Source of the DNA: Alkalimarinus sediminis
GTDB lineage: Bacteria > Pseudomonadota > Gammaproteobacteria > Pseudomonadales > Oleiphilaceae
DNA length: 64,000 bases
Reading direction: 5' to 3'
Assembly: GCF_026427595.1 (NCBI RefSeq)
Contig: NZ_CP101527.1
Location: 1,435,001-1,499,000 of the forward strand
Shown: in pieces, positions 47,489 to 56,467 of the stretch
How positions within the stretch are numbered: position 1 is the stretch's first letter
Layout of the letters: each line of letters begins with the position of its first letter
Translations under genes and position numbers: made by a program
The notes under the pieces: generated by a model
Databases searched by the model: none
What the model saw: the letters and a program-made list of their open reading frames with translations, nothing else
What the model was told of the DNA's origin: nothing

Positions 47489-49651
47489 TTAAAACCGACT
47501 TGGCCTATTACTTTTATCACCCCGCTGCCATCGATGAAACTTTTCTACCCAATTAAGAAGCTTCTCGGGTTTATGAGCGCGCTTCCACTCACCGGCCGCA
47601 TACTTATTCATTTCGGCTAGTGTAGGGTAGATATGAATGGTGCCGAGTATTTTGTTGAGGCCTAGGTTATGTTTCATGGCCATAACGTATTCTGCTATCA
47701 AATCGCCTGCTTGCTCGCCTACAATCGTTGCGCCTAATATTTTGTCTTTGCCTGGCACTGTCAGTACTTTGATAAACCCATGGGCTTCTTCATCCGCTAT
47801 GGCTCTATCTAATTCAGCAACATCAAACTTAGTCACTTCGTAGGGGATATTCTTCTCGATTGCTTCTTGTTCATTTAATCCTACTCGCGCAACTTCTGGC
47901 TCGGTAAAGGTGGCCCAAGGAATAACAGAATAGTCGACTTTAAACTTCTTAAACTTACCAAAGAGTGCATTGACGGCTGCGTACCATGCTTGATGCGCTG
48001 CAGTGTGAGTAAACTGAAATGGACCGGCTACGTCACCCACCGCATAAATATTAGGGAATTTCGTTTCGAGGTATTCGTTAACTTCAACGGTTTTTACTCT
48101 TGTAGTCGGGATACCTAACGTTTCTAGACCAAATCCCGAGATATTAGCGGCGCGTCCAACGGCAACTAGTACTTTATCAAACGGTAGCTTAACTTCTGCG
48201 CCATTATGCTGACATATTAAAACCTGCTCGCCATTTTCAACTATAAACTCAACAGCTTGATGATTGGTTAATACTTTGACGCCTTCTTTTAAAAACCGTT
48301 CTTGAACCAGTTCGGATACGTCTTCGTCTTCTCTGATCATCAGTCTATTATGCATTTCTACTTGAGTTACCTCACTGCCCAAGCGGGCAAACGCCTGGGT
48401 TAACTCACAACCGATAGGGCCTCCACCTAATACTATCAGGCGCTTAGGTTGTTCTCTTATGTCCCACACGTTGTCTGAAGTTAAATAATCAACTTTATCA
48501 ATGCCTTTTATTGGTGGGACAAAAGGTCTAGCGCCCGTAGCAATAACGATGTTGCGTGTGACTAATGTTTTACCGTTTACCTCCACAGTATAGGGGGAAG
48601 TAATCTTGGCTTCGCCTTCTATCACGTTGACGCCTAAGTTGGTGTACCGCTCGACCGAGTCATGGGGTTCTACTGTTTTAACGATACGTTGAACTCGCTC
48701 CATTACATCTGCGAAGTTAAAGTTAACCGAAGCAGACTCAAACCCCAGATCTTTTGAGCGTTTAGTATCGGCTATAAACTTGCCTGACCGTATAAGAGCC
48801 TTTGAAGGTACGCACCCCGTATTAAGACAGTCGCCGCCCATCTTGTGACGCTCAATCAAGGTGACATTAGCTTTTACCGCCGCTGCAATATAAGAGGTTA
48901 CCAACCCTGCAGAGCCTGCTCCTATAACTACGATATCTTCATCAAATGATGAAGGTTTAGGGTAGGCGGTGAGCACCTTTTTACTTTTGATAGCAGCCAA
49001 AATACGCTTAGTGATCAGTGGGAAAAGCCCTAAAAGAACAAACGAGAATATAATACCAGGTGACAGGATTCCGGATAATGAATCGATACTGGCTAATTGA
49101 GTACCTGCATTTACATATACTGCCGTACCCGCCAACATACCGACCTGACTCACCCAAAAGAATGTTCTAACTGGAATTTTAGTCAACCCCATCACTAGAT
49201 TAATGACAAAAAACGGGACAACCGGTACCAATCGCAAGGTAAACAAGTAAAAAGCACCTTCTTTCTCTATACCTGCGTTTATGGAGTCAAGTTGACTCGA
49301 AAATTTTGCCTGAATGGAGTCACGCAACAGATAGCGCGATGTGAGTAGTGCTAATGTAGCCCCTAGAGTCGATGCAAACGACACAACGATTAGCCCGTTA
49401 AGCAATCCAAATAATGCACCGGCTACTAACGTCATTACTGCGGCTCCAGGTAATGAAAGCGCTGTTACGATGACATATATAACAAAAAACAGAGCCACAC
49501 TCTGACCAAAGTTAGCCTCAACATATTGTTCAAGCTCCGCTTGTTGCGACTTAAAGTAGTCCAGCGTCATATACTGGCTAACATCAAAAAACAGAAAAGC
49601 CGCAATTGCGACAGCGATTATAGAAGCCAAGACTAGCTTGCTTTTACTCAT
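47489..49651 (-). CDS. VTT-domain membrane protein fused to a mercuric-reductase-like flavoprotein
   Basis: A 720-residue fusion. The first ~225 residues form a TVP38/TMEM64 (VTT) membrane domain with several hydrophobic helices and the motif FTLRLVPVVPFFVINLVMG. The rest is a pyridine nucleotide-disulfide oxidoreductase with FAD motif DIVVIGAGSAGLVTSYIAAA, redox cysteines in GGDCLNTGCVPSK and a C-terminal dimerisation domain. No HMA domain or C-terminal vicinal cysteines of true mercuric reductases are seen, so mercury reduction is unlikely. The electron acceptor is unknown; membrane quinone or small thiol are possibilities. The fusion is known from other proteobacteria. Confidence 0.9.
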   Translation of the reverse strand: MSKSKLVLASIIAVAIAAFLFFDVSQYMTLDYFKSQQAELEQYVEANFGQSVALFFVIYVIVTALSLPGAAVMTLVAGALFGLLNGLIVVSFASTLGATLALLTSRYLLRDSIQAKFSSQLDSINAGIEKEGAFYLFTLRLVPVVPFFVINLVMGLTKIPVRTFFWVSQVGMLAGTAVYVNAGTQLASIDSLSGILSPGIIFSFVLLGLFPLITKRILAAIKSKKVLTAYPKPSSFDEDIVVIGAGSAGLVTSYIAAAVKANVTLIERHKMGGDCLNTGCVPSKALIRSGKFIADTKRSKDLGFESASVNFNFADVMERVQRIVKTVEPHDSVERYTNLGVNVIEGEAKITSPYTVEVNGKTLVTRNIVIATGARPFVPPIKGIDKVDYLTSDNVWDIREQPKRLIVLGGGPIGCELTQAFARLGSEVTQVEMHNRLMIREDEDVSELVQERFLKEGVKVLTNHQAVEFIVENGEQVLICQHNGAEVKLPFDKVLVAVGRAANISGFGLETLGIPTTRVKTVEVNEYLETKFPNIYAVGDVAGPFQFTHTAAHQAWYAAVNALFGKFKKFKVDYSVIPWATFTEPEVARVGLNEQEAIEKNIPYEVTKFDVAELDRAIADEEAHGFIKVLTVPGKDKILGATIVGEQAGDLIAEYVMAMKHNLGLNKILGTIHIYPTLAEMNKYAAGEWKRAHKPEKLLNWVEKFHRWQRGDKSNRPSRF

Positions 49652-49800
49652 AAATTAGACCTTTATTGCATCATCGAGAGTTTTTGTGTCTCTTTTGACG
49701 CGCGATAGACGAAAACGTTGCAAAAATATTTAGATTTTTTATCGAGATATCAACTAAACATCATAAAACGTCAAAGTTTAGGTTTCGGTTAACCATAATT

Positions 49801-50193
49801 TCAAGTGATCTTAGTTTTTTGGTTTAGCCATAATACTGCATCAGACAAAGATGATGCTTTACCATCGTCGATAAGCCGCTGCAATACCGCATGAGCCTCT
49901 GGCTTTAACGTAATGGTGACATCTTTGTTAGATTGCCGATAGCGCATTTTTCTAATGGAAACTTTAAGGCGGTTCCATTGATTGGTAGATAGGTACTTTT
50001 CACACCACCTGTTCAAGATTTCGGCATCATGCTCTACATCGTCATCTAAATCGATTCGGTTAAGGAACTGACGAAATTGATATGCCACCGAGTTGCCTTG
50101 TTCGATATAGTGACTATCTTCTAATGCGCGTAGTAGATAGGCATGCACAAAGGGTAGGTCTGAAGCGGTTATTTTGTACTTTGGGCGAGTCAT
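49801..50193 (-). CDS. Small MatP-like protein with ribbon-helix-helix C-terminus
   Basis: A 130-residue protein. The C-terminal part (RLKVSIRKMRYRQ, then DVTITLKPEAHAVLQRLIDD and SSLSDAVLWLNQ) has the pattern of a ribbon-helix-helix fold. The run W-x-x-K-(x8)-N-R-(L/M)-K-x-x-I-R resembles, by eye, that of the E. coli Ter-macrodomain protein MatP. A helical N-terminal part precedes it. No operon partner is evident. The family link is an inference from memory of the MatP sequence, not an alignment. Confidence 0.5.
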   Translation of the reverse strand: MTRPKYKITASDLPFVHAYLLRALEDSHYIEQGNSVAYQFRQFLNRIDLDDDVEHDAEILNRWCEKYLSTNQWNRLKVSIRKMRYRQSNKDVTITLKPEAHAVLQRLIDDGKASSLSDAVLWLNQKTKIT

Positions 50194-50368
50194 AACTTAA
50201 AGCGATACCTTGTAACGTTTTAAGTATGATAACAAATTCAGGTTATATAAAAAGCCCGGCGCCCCATGAACAGTGTACTCAACCTTGCAGGGTAAGTGCC
50301 TCGCGTGACAAATTTTATGTTTATACTTCACTAGGGATAACTATGGTTGCTGAGTGATCTCATGCAGA

Positions 50369-52720
50369 TTACTGACGAGTCTGACGCTGGCTTCGTTGCT
50401 GTAAACACTCTTGTAACCCAAATCTGATTTGCTCGGTTAGCACCTTTAAAGCGTTGTTTAAGGCATCTAAATCTTTTACTTTGGGCTTGAGCACTCCTGT
50501 ACCTCTATCAGCGGTTACTTTTTGCGCCAATGCTAGCACATGGTTATAGTTAGCCTCTATTTTTTGAACGGTTTGAACATTAGTGCTCGGTCTATGCTCC
50601 AAGCTCGATCTCATCCACCGTTCAAGACTTTTGGAGTGGAACGATGGTAAACCTGTACCTTCAGATTCAAACTGACGAAGCCATTTGTTAAGCTCGGCTA
50701 GGCCTGTTAGCGCATCAATATCATCTCGTCTTAGTGCGTTGCTAGCTCTCCATTGTTGGTAGGTCTTCCATTGAGATATCCAACCAGCAAAAAGAGATTG
50801 TTCCATCGGTCGAGCGATGGCATAGCCCTGACCAAACTCACAGCCAATTTGGATCAAAAACTCCCCATGTAATACGCTTTCGACGCCTTCCGCAATAACG
50901 TTTAAGTTAAAGGTTTTTGCAATATCTAGAATACCTTCGAGAATTGATATATTGCTTGCATCTTCTAGCATATCTCTAACGAATGTTTGGTCAATTTTTA
51001 ACGTATCAACAGGCAGTTGTTTAAGGTAAGAAAGAGAGCAGTAGCCCTTACCAAAATCGTCTAATGAAAAGCAAACACCGTACTCACGACACTTATGAAT
51101 ATTATTAACCGCAACATCAATATCGTTTATAGCGACTGTTTCAAGTATTTCCAATTCTAGCCGCTTGGGGTTAAACGAAGGGTAGCGATTGAATATCTCT
51201 CCCAGTTTAGCTGGGAAGTTTGGGTCTTGAACCTGAAGAGCATCAACGTTAACGCTGATTTTAAGCTCCAAGCCTTGCTGCTCCCACAACAAACTATGCT
51301 GAATCGCTTGATCTATAACCCATTCACCCAAGTTGACAATAAAAGGATGGTTATCTAGAACAGGTAGAAACGCAACAGGTGATAATAAACCTAGTTCGGG
51401 GTGCTCCCAGCGGATGAGTGCTTCAGCGCCAATTACTTCACCTGTGCGCATATTGGTTTTGGGTTGATAGAAGAGCTTAAATTCATTGTTATCAAAACCC
51501 TGTCGTATACGTAGGATTTCCTGATTTTTAATACGCACGTTTCGTTCAGCTTCAAAGTCAAATTCACGAACACTGCCTCTAGCTTCGTGCTTGGCTTGAA
51601 ATAGTGCGTGCTCTGCTTGACGCTGTAACTTCTCAGCATCTAAATCTATATCGACAAAGTTAGGGGGGTAAATGCTATAGCCTGCAGTAAATGCGACTGA
51701 GTTACGCCACTCATCTATAAAAAAGGGTTGACCACCTGCAAGCCTTAATGCACTAATCTGTTGCTCTACTAGCGTTGAGTTGTTGAGTACAACTATAAAG
51801 TCATCACTCCCTAAATGAGCGAGTGCGCCATTAGGCATTAGGGCGTCTTGCCAGCGTTTAGCCAAAGTGCCAAGTAAGCGATTGGTACCGTCACTCCCTA
51901 ACTGTGAACCAATCTGGCCAAAATAGTCGAGGTTGATCGCAATAATCGCAATTGACCCGTTATCATTATTTGCCTCGACCATCATCTTACGCAACGCTCG
52001 AAGTAGACCGTTACCGTTAAGTAGGCCTGTTAATGGGTCATGATAAGCCAAGAATTCCAGATAATCCTGATACTCCTTAGCTTGTACTTCTAACGCTTGT
52101 TCGGCTTTCTCTTTTAAGATGTTCTGTAATTGATTTTCGGCACGTAATCTGGCGTTTTTCTCTCTAATAAGTTGACTTGCGCTTTTTGAGAGCTTTTTAT
52201 ACAGCTCAACGATTGATGCTTGAAGTATCGGCATCTTATCAATTTGTGCTTTAGCCAAACGTTCTGCATCAGGTATTGACGTACCGTTCGCATCTATTTC
52301 TATAACCATCGCAGCCATACGTCGATCGTTATGTAATATATGAACCGCCAACCAGTTTGTTAGATATTCAATGAGCCGTTCTGCAATTGATATATGTTTA
52401 TCATCAGACTCTAAAATTGACTCTATTTTAGTAAAGAATGCATCGTGTGTTTTGGCATGATCTTGTAAAAGAGCCGTCCCATTAAAATACTGATGCCACA
52501 GTTTCTCTTCTTCGTCAAAATGATAATGAGCATAATCAATTAGTTCTTGCAATACGGCTTCATTAGCCGTTTGATCATTACTGGTAATAAACTGTGCAAT
52601 CACCTTGTTAAGAAGCTCAACTAGCTTTTGATGCTGTTCGTCAATGAATGCTACACCAACGATAAAGTTAGAGTTCCAGGGGAATATTTCAAATATCGGT
52701 TCTAAGTTCTCTGTTTGCAT
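50369..52720 (-). CDS. Hemerythrin-GGDEF-EAL c-di-GMP phosphodiesterase
   Basis: A 783-residue cytoplasmic protein. The N-terminal bacteriohemerythrin domain (about 10-140) keeps the di-iron ligands: DEQH, HYHFDEEE, HAKTH and HILHNDRR. A short coiled coil leads to a GGDEF domain at about 215-385 in which the signature is degenerate (GSDDF). The EAL domain at about 390-640 is intact (AEALIRWEHP, SLDDFGKGYCSL, VIAEGVE). It should hydrolyse c-di-GMP under control of oxygen or iron state. The C-terminal ~120 residues are helical and of unknown kind. It is transcribed alone. Confidence 0.92.
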   Translation of the reverse strand: MQTENLEPIFEIFPWNSNFIVGVAFIDEQHQKLVELLNKVIAQFITSNDQTANEAVLQELIDYAHYHFDEEEKLWHQYFNGTALLQDHAKTHDAFFTKIESILESDDKHISIAERLIEYLTNWLAVHILHNDRRMAAMVIEIDANGTSIPDAERLAKAQIDKMPILQASIVELYKKLSKSASQLIREKNARLRAENQLQNILKEKAEQALEVQAKEYQDYLEFLAYHDPLTGLLNGNGLLRALRKMMVEANNDNGSIAIIAINLDYFGQIGSQLGSDGTNRLLGTLAKRWQDALMPNGALAHLGSDDFIVVLNNSTLVEQQISALRLAGGQPFFIDEWRNSVAFTAGYSIYPPNFVDIDLDAEKLQRQAEHALFQAKHEARGSVREFDFEAERNVRIKNQEILRIRQGFDNNEFKLFYQPKTNMRTGEVIGAEALIRWEHPELGLLSPVAFLPVLDNHPFIVNLGEWVIDQAIQHSLLWEQQGLELKISVNVDALQVQDPNFPAKLGEIFNRYPSFNPKRLELEILETVAINDIDVAVNNIHKCREYGVCFSLDDFGKGYCSLSYLKQLPVDTLKIDQTFVRDMLEDASNISILEGILDIAKTFNLNVIAEGVESVLHGEFLIQIGCEFGQGYAIARPMEQSLFAGWISQWKTYQQWRASNALRRDDIDALTGLAELNKWLRQFESEGTGLPSFHSKSLERWMRSSLEHRPSTNVQTVQKIEANYNHVLALAQKVTADRGTGVLKPKVKDLDALNNALKVLTEQIRFGLQECLQQRSQRQTRQ

Positions 52721-52847
52721 TCTATCGCCAAGTTACACGTTATCGATAAATTTAAGTGTAGTTAGCGGTTCCTTAATTACCAGAACGAACACAATTTTTG
52801 ATTTGTTAGGAGGGCCTGCTCAATAGTTTAGTGATCATGATAGAGTG

Positions 52848-53768
52848 TTAATGATTTGTTATTGAGGGAAGGTTGTTAAAAGCATTTTTTATTTTCTTAC
52901 GTAGCCAGATATGCGCTGGGTTTTCATCATCATGTTGATGCCACACCATATATAGCTTTACTGGGTCAGTAGGAAAAGGAAGCGGTGCAGAGTCTAATTC
53001 TTGCAAAGTATAGTCACTAATTAGTCCCAGCTGTGTCGTGATCAGCTCGCCACCTTTGATAAACGGCGGCAGCGCGCCGAAATTAGAGACGGTCACGCTA
53101 GGAGTGTTTAACAACTTTAAGTCAAAGGGCTGCAAAACCATCATAGAAGACTCAGTACCACCAAACCTGACGTCGACATACTGACTATCAATATACTCTT
53201 TTATAGTTTTTGGCGGGTCCCTATAGTCTGCATCGTAGAAGCATACCATTTCAGACTCTAGCAATTCTTCGGCTATAAAATCCTTACCCTCGGGTAGGGC
53301 GGGGGTGATAAGCATCTGGCACCGAGATGATCGAGCTCGTAATGGGTTAATACTGGGCACACCAGAGGGAACAAAATTAAACTTTAGATTAACACCATCT
53401 GTATTAAGCTGCTTAAGTAGTCCAGGGAAAACAAACATCACAGCAAAATCATTTGCCGCTATCGTGAACTCAAGATTACTCTCACAAGGGTTGAACTCAT
53501 CTTCATAAGAAAGGGTTTTCAGCTCATTTAAAATCTGGGTTACAGGGCCTTTAAGTAACTTTCCTTTATCGGTGGGCGCAATGCCTCGACCATCCCTCAC
53601 AAACAAGGGGTCTTTAAAGGCATACCTAAGCTTTTCTAACGTATGACTGATGGCAGATTGGCTAACATTTAATCTAACGGCGGCCTTAGAAACAGAGTTT
53701 TCTTCCAATACAGTTAAAAAGGTTTTAAGTGCATTGCCGTCTAAGTCTAAATAATCGATTTTATTCAT
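52848..53768 (-). CDS. LysR-family transcriptional regulator
   Basis: A typical LysR regulator. The winged helix includes LKTFLTVLEENSVSKAAVRL and SQSAISHTLEKLR, followed by DPLFVRDGRGIAPTDKGK. The rest is the effector-binding domain. The frame extends to 53828, but the ATG at 53768 gives the usual distance to the HTH, about 306 residues. It is divergent from the outer-membrane gene at 53913, the normal layout for a LysR regulator and its target. The inducer is unknown. Confidence 0.9.
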   Translation of the reverse strand: MNKIDYLDLDGNALKTFLTVLEENSVSKAAVRLNVSQSAISHTLEKLRYAFKDPLFVRDGRGIAPTDKGKLLKGPVTQILNELKTLSYEDEFNPCESNLEFTIAANDFAVMFVFPGLLKQLNTDGVNLKFNFVPSGVPSINPLRARSSRCQMLITPALPEGKDFIAEELLESEMVCFYDADYRDPPKTIKEYIDSQYVDVRFGGTESSMMVLQPFDLKLLNTPSVTVSNFGALPPFIKGGELITTQLGLISDYTLQELDSAPLPFPTDPVKLYMVWHQHDDENPAHIWLRKKIKNAFNNLPSITNH

Positions 53769-53912
53769 ATATACCATTAGTTTATGTCTGTTTTTAAACA
53801 TTAGAACCCTATGTATAGTAATAATCAAGGGTTTAAGTTAGGGAGTTTGAAGTCAAACATTAAATAGCAATAGCAATAGAAATTTAATTCAACTTATATA
53901 TGAGATCTTAAA

Positions 53913-54701
53913 ATGAATGGAATCAAAACACTATCTAGAATAGTTCCACTTGCAGTGCTGCTGAGCCACTCAGTGATGGCCGAAGATGTCGCTCCTGCAA
54001 ATGACGGTCTAGCGGATATGTCTGACCCTCTTGCTGTTTTTACAATGGCTGGTTTTGGTATTACCAATAGGGGCATAAATATCAAAATAGCCAAAAGTTA
54101 CGATACGGGTACTGAAAATAAACTGGGCATGAACCTTTTAGAGATTAAAGGCATTTATGGAGACGCTTTAGGATGGGAGGATGATGCTAGGGATTCAGTT
54201 GATACAATACGGCTTCGTAACCTGACGGTTAACCCAAATACTGGAACCGGTGCACAGGTAGATATGAACTATGCGCTCGACACGGAGGCGGGTAGTTTAA
54301 GTTACAGCTTACTTCAAGCACTGCCCAAAATGGGAAGATTCAATCTCTATCCGCTAGGCGGGGCAGGTATAACCTTTGCCAATAATGTTCTGCAAGATGA
54401 CGGCACGATAGCCAGTGGTTATTCATTCCCAGGTACATTTGCCACAGTGGGTATGTACGGTAAGTTTACGATCACAGACAAAGTATGGCTTAACTACAAC
54501 CCAATATGGAACTCAACTCTATCCGGTTCAGATCTATTTAAAGACTATGGTTTTGAAAACCATAGTAGTGTTCTTATGCATGAAGCCATTGCCTCATACC
54601 AGATAAACCCACGTTCAAATGTTCGCTACTTTGCCAACTGGTCACAATATACTGATATCTCAGATGGGGACCATCGAATAGAGTATAACTATCAATTTTA
54701 G
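53913..54701 (+). CDS. Probable outer-membrane beta-barrel protein
   Basis: A 262-residue protein with a signal peptide (IVPLAVLLSHSVMA, then EDVAP). It is rich in alternating strands with Gly/aromatic residues, and the last residue is Phe, as in outer-membrane proteins. It shows no named porin motif that I recognise. It starts 145 bp from the LysR gene and is followed by the DUF1254 cluster, so it is the first candidate target of that regulator. It may be a substrate channel or a lipid-binding barrel. Confidence 0.65.
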   Translation: MNGIKTLSRIVPLAVLLSHSVMAEDVAPANDGLADMSDPLAVFTMAGFGITNRGINIKIAKSYDTGTENKLGMNLLEIKGIYGDALGWEDDARDSVDTIRLRNLTVNPNTGTGAQVDMNYALDTEAGSLSYSLLQALPKMGRFNLYPLGGAGITFANNVLQDDGTIASGYSFPGTFATVGMYGKFTITDKVWLNYNPIWNSTLSGSDLFKDYGFENHSSVLMHEAIASYQINPRSNVRYFANWSQYTDISDGDHRIEYNYQF

Positions 54702-54933
54702 GGGTAGTATTTGTGGCAAATATAGAGACTAAGCCGCTTTTGGCACTTGCATGATGTCTTATAAATACAAGGACGTATGATGAAAACTGAAAGACATCGA
54801 AAGACATATTGCCATTCCTTTGCTGGCGGTATTGGTTTTAATAGAAAAAACCAAGGTCGTTGAACTAGAAGGAAACCAAAATGAACACACTTTCAAATAA
54901 CAATATAGAACAGAAATAACTAGGAGAACCTCC

Positions 54934-56331
54934 ATGAGGTCAAACACAGTAAAAAGAGCTATAATAATAGCGTTAGTTTCTATATCGCTTCTATTTACGT
55001 CATTGTTTGCGCAAGCAGCTGAGAAAATCAGCCAGGAAGAAGCCAATAAAATCGCCATAGAGGCATATGTCTATTTACATCCCTTGCTTACAATGGATAT
55101 TACCCGCCGCAGCCTTACAAATACACCAGAGGGTAGAGTAAACCAATTTGCTCACAATAGAGAATTCCCTAAAGCGGAATATCGTGAGGTCGTTCGTCCA
55201 AACTTTGATACGCTTTACTCCGGTGCATGGGTTGATATTTCTGAAGAGCCTATGATTATCTCAATGCCGGATACCCAAGATCGTCATTATATACTGCCGA
55301 TAATGGATATGTGGACCGATGTGTTTGTAGCGGCTGGAAAAAGAACCTCGGGGACAAAAGCAAAAAACATTGCGTTAGTACCTAAAGGCTTCAAAGGAGA
55401 ATTACCTAAGGGCATCGAGGCTATCGAAGCACCTACTTCCATGATGTGGATCATCAATCGTATTCAAACAAATGGTCCAAAAGATTATTCATTTGTGAAC
55501 GGTCTTCAAGAAGGTTTCAAAATCACACCTCTTTCCCAGTGGGGTAAAAAAGTAGCACCTAAACCATTCAAAGTTGATCCAACTGTCGATATGAAAACGA
55601 CTCCATTTGATCAAATGATGTCTATGGATGCAAAAAACTACTTTAATTATGGTGCTGAGTTAATGAAAAAATACTCACCACACTCTACGGACTTCTCCAT
55701 TCTTGCCAGAATGAAACGTATCGGTATAGAAGCGGGCAAAAGTTTTGATTACGACAAGGCATCTCCTGTCGTCAAAGCAGCTCTTGAGAGCTCTATCACT
55801 GATGGGTTGCAGCTGATGAAAAATACGCTCCCTTCAATGGCAAACGTCGCTAATGGTTGGCAGATGAATACGTCCACAATGGGTGTATACGGCAACGACT
55901 ACATGAAGAGAGCCATTGTAACGCTAGTTGGCCTGGGTGCTATCCCGCCAGAAGATGGAATTTACCCTCTACTTTTGGCAGATGCAGATGGGGAAAAGTT
56001 GGTAGGAACAAACAACTATAAAATACACTTCACAAAAGAGGAACTACCACCTGTGGATGCATTCTGGTCGATTACAATGTATGACCACGAAGGTTTTCAA
56101 GTTGCCAATAAACTGAACCGTTTTGCTATTGGAGACCGTGATAAGCTCGTCTACAACAAGGATGGCTCACTCGATATTTATATTCAGGCTAAATCACCAG
56201 GTAAAGATAAGGAGCCTAACTGGCTACCCTCTCCAGAGAAAGGAGAGCTTGGCGTTACTATGAGACTTTATGCACCCAAACCTCAGGCACTGGATGGTCG
56301 TTGGGTTCCACCAGCAGTGCATAAATTATAG
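54934..56331 (+). CDS. Periplasmic DUF1254/DUF1214 protein (paralogue 1)
   Basis: A 465-residue protein with a signal peptide ending FAQAAEKIS. DUF1254 occupies about residues 60-190 (RPNFDTLYSGAWVDISEEP) and DUF1214 about 340-455 (LPPVDAFWSITMYDHEGFQV, GSLDIYIQAKSPGKDKEPNWLP and RLYAP). The family has no agreed function; members are often found in bacteria that degrade aromatic or lipid compounds. Two paralogues follow on the same strand, at 56468 and 60496. AGGAG precedes the ATG. The 233 bp upstream shows no credible gene. Confidence 0.88.
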   Translation: MRSNTVKRAIIIALVSISLLFTSLFAQAAEKISQEEANKIAIEAYVYLHPLLTMDITRRSLTNTPEGRVNQFAHNREFPKAEYREVVRPNFDTLYSGAWVDISEEPMIISMPDTQDRHYILPIMDMWTDVFVAAGKRTSGTKAKNIALVPKGFKGELPKGIEAIEAPTSMMWIINRIQTNGPKDYSFVNGLQEGFKITPLSQWGKKVAPKPFKVDPTVDMKTTPFDQMMSMDAKNYFNYGAELMKKYSPHSTDFSILARMKRIGIEAGKSFDYDKASPVVKAALESSITDGLQLMKNTLPSMANVANGWQMNTSTMGVYGNDYMKRAIVTLVGLGAIPPEDGIYPLLLADADGEKLVGTNNYKIHFTKEELPPVDAFWSITMYDHEGFQVANKLNRFAIGDRDKLVYNKDGSLDIYIQAKSPGKDKEPNWLPSPEKGELGVTMRLYAPKPQALDGRWVPPAVHKL

Positions 56332-56385
56332 TTAAACAAGCAATATTGATTAGTAGCGGCTTATAAAAAACAGATAAACGGTCTA

Positions 56386-56420
56386 ACAAGTGGCTGACAA
56401 TGACATTGTTAGTCACTTGT
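56386..56420. other. Imperfect hairpin between the first two DUF1254 genes
   Basis: ACAAGTGGCTGACAAT and ATTGTTAGTCACTTGT pair at 14 of 16 positions around a GAC loop. No T-run follows, so a terminator is not certain; an mRNA processing or stability site is possible. Confidence 0.5.
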
Positions 56421-56467
56421 AGGGGTTATCGAAATAACAGGCTTATTTAACAGTAAAAGGATATACA

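Noticed and set aside
47489-49651. Mercuric reductase (merA)
   Set aside because: There is no HMA domain, no C-terminal Cys pair and no mer genes nearby; the VTT fusion is a different family.
54777-54863. 28-codon open frame before the first DUF1254 gene
   Set aside because: It is very short, has a weak RBS and no recognisable family; other frames look equally plausible as decayed DNA.
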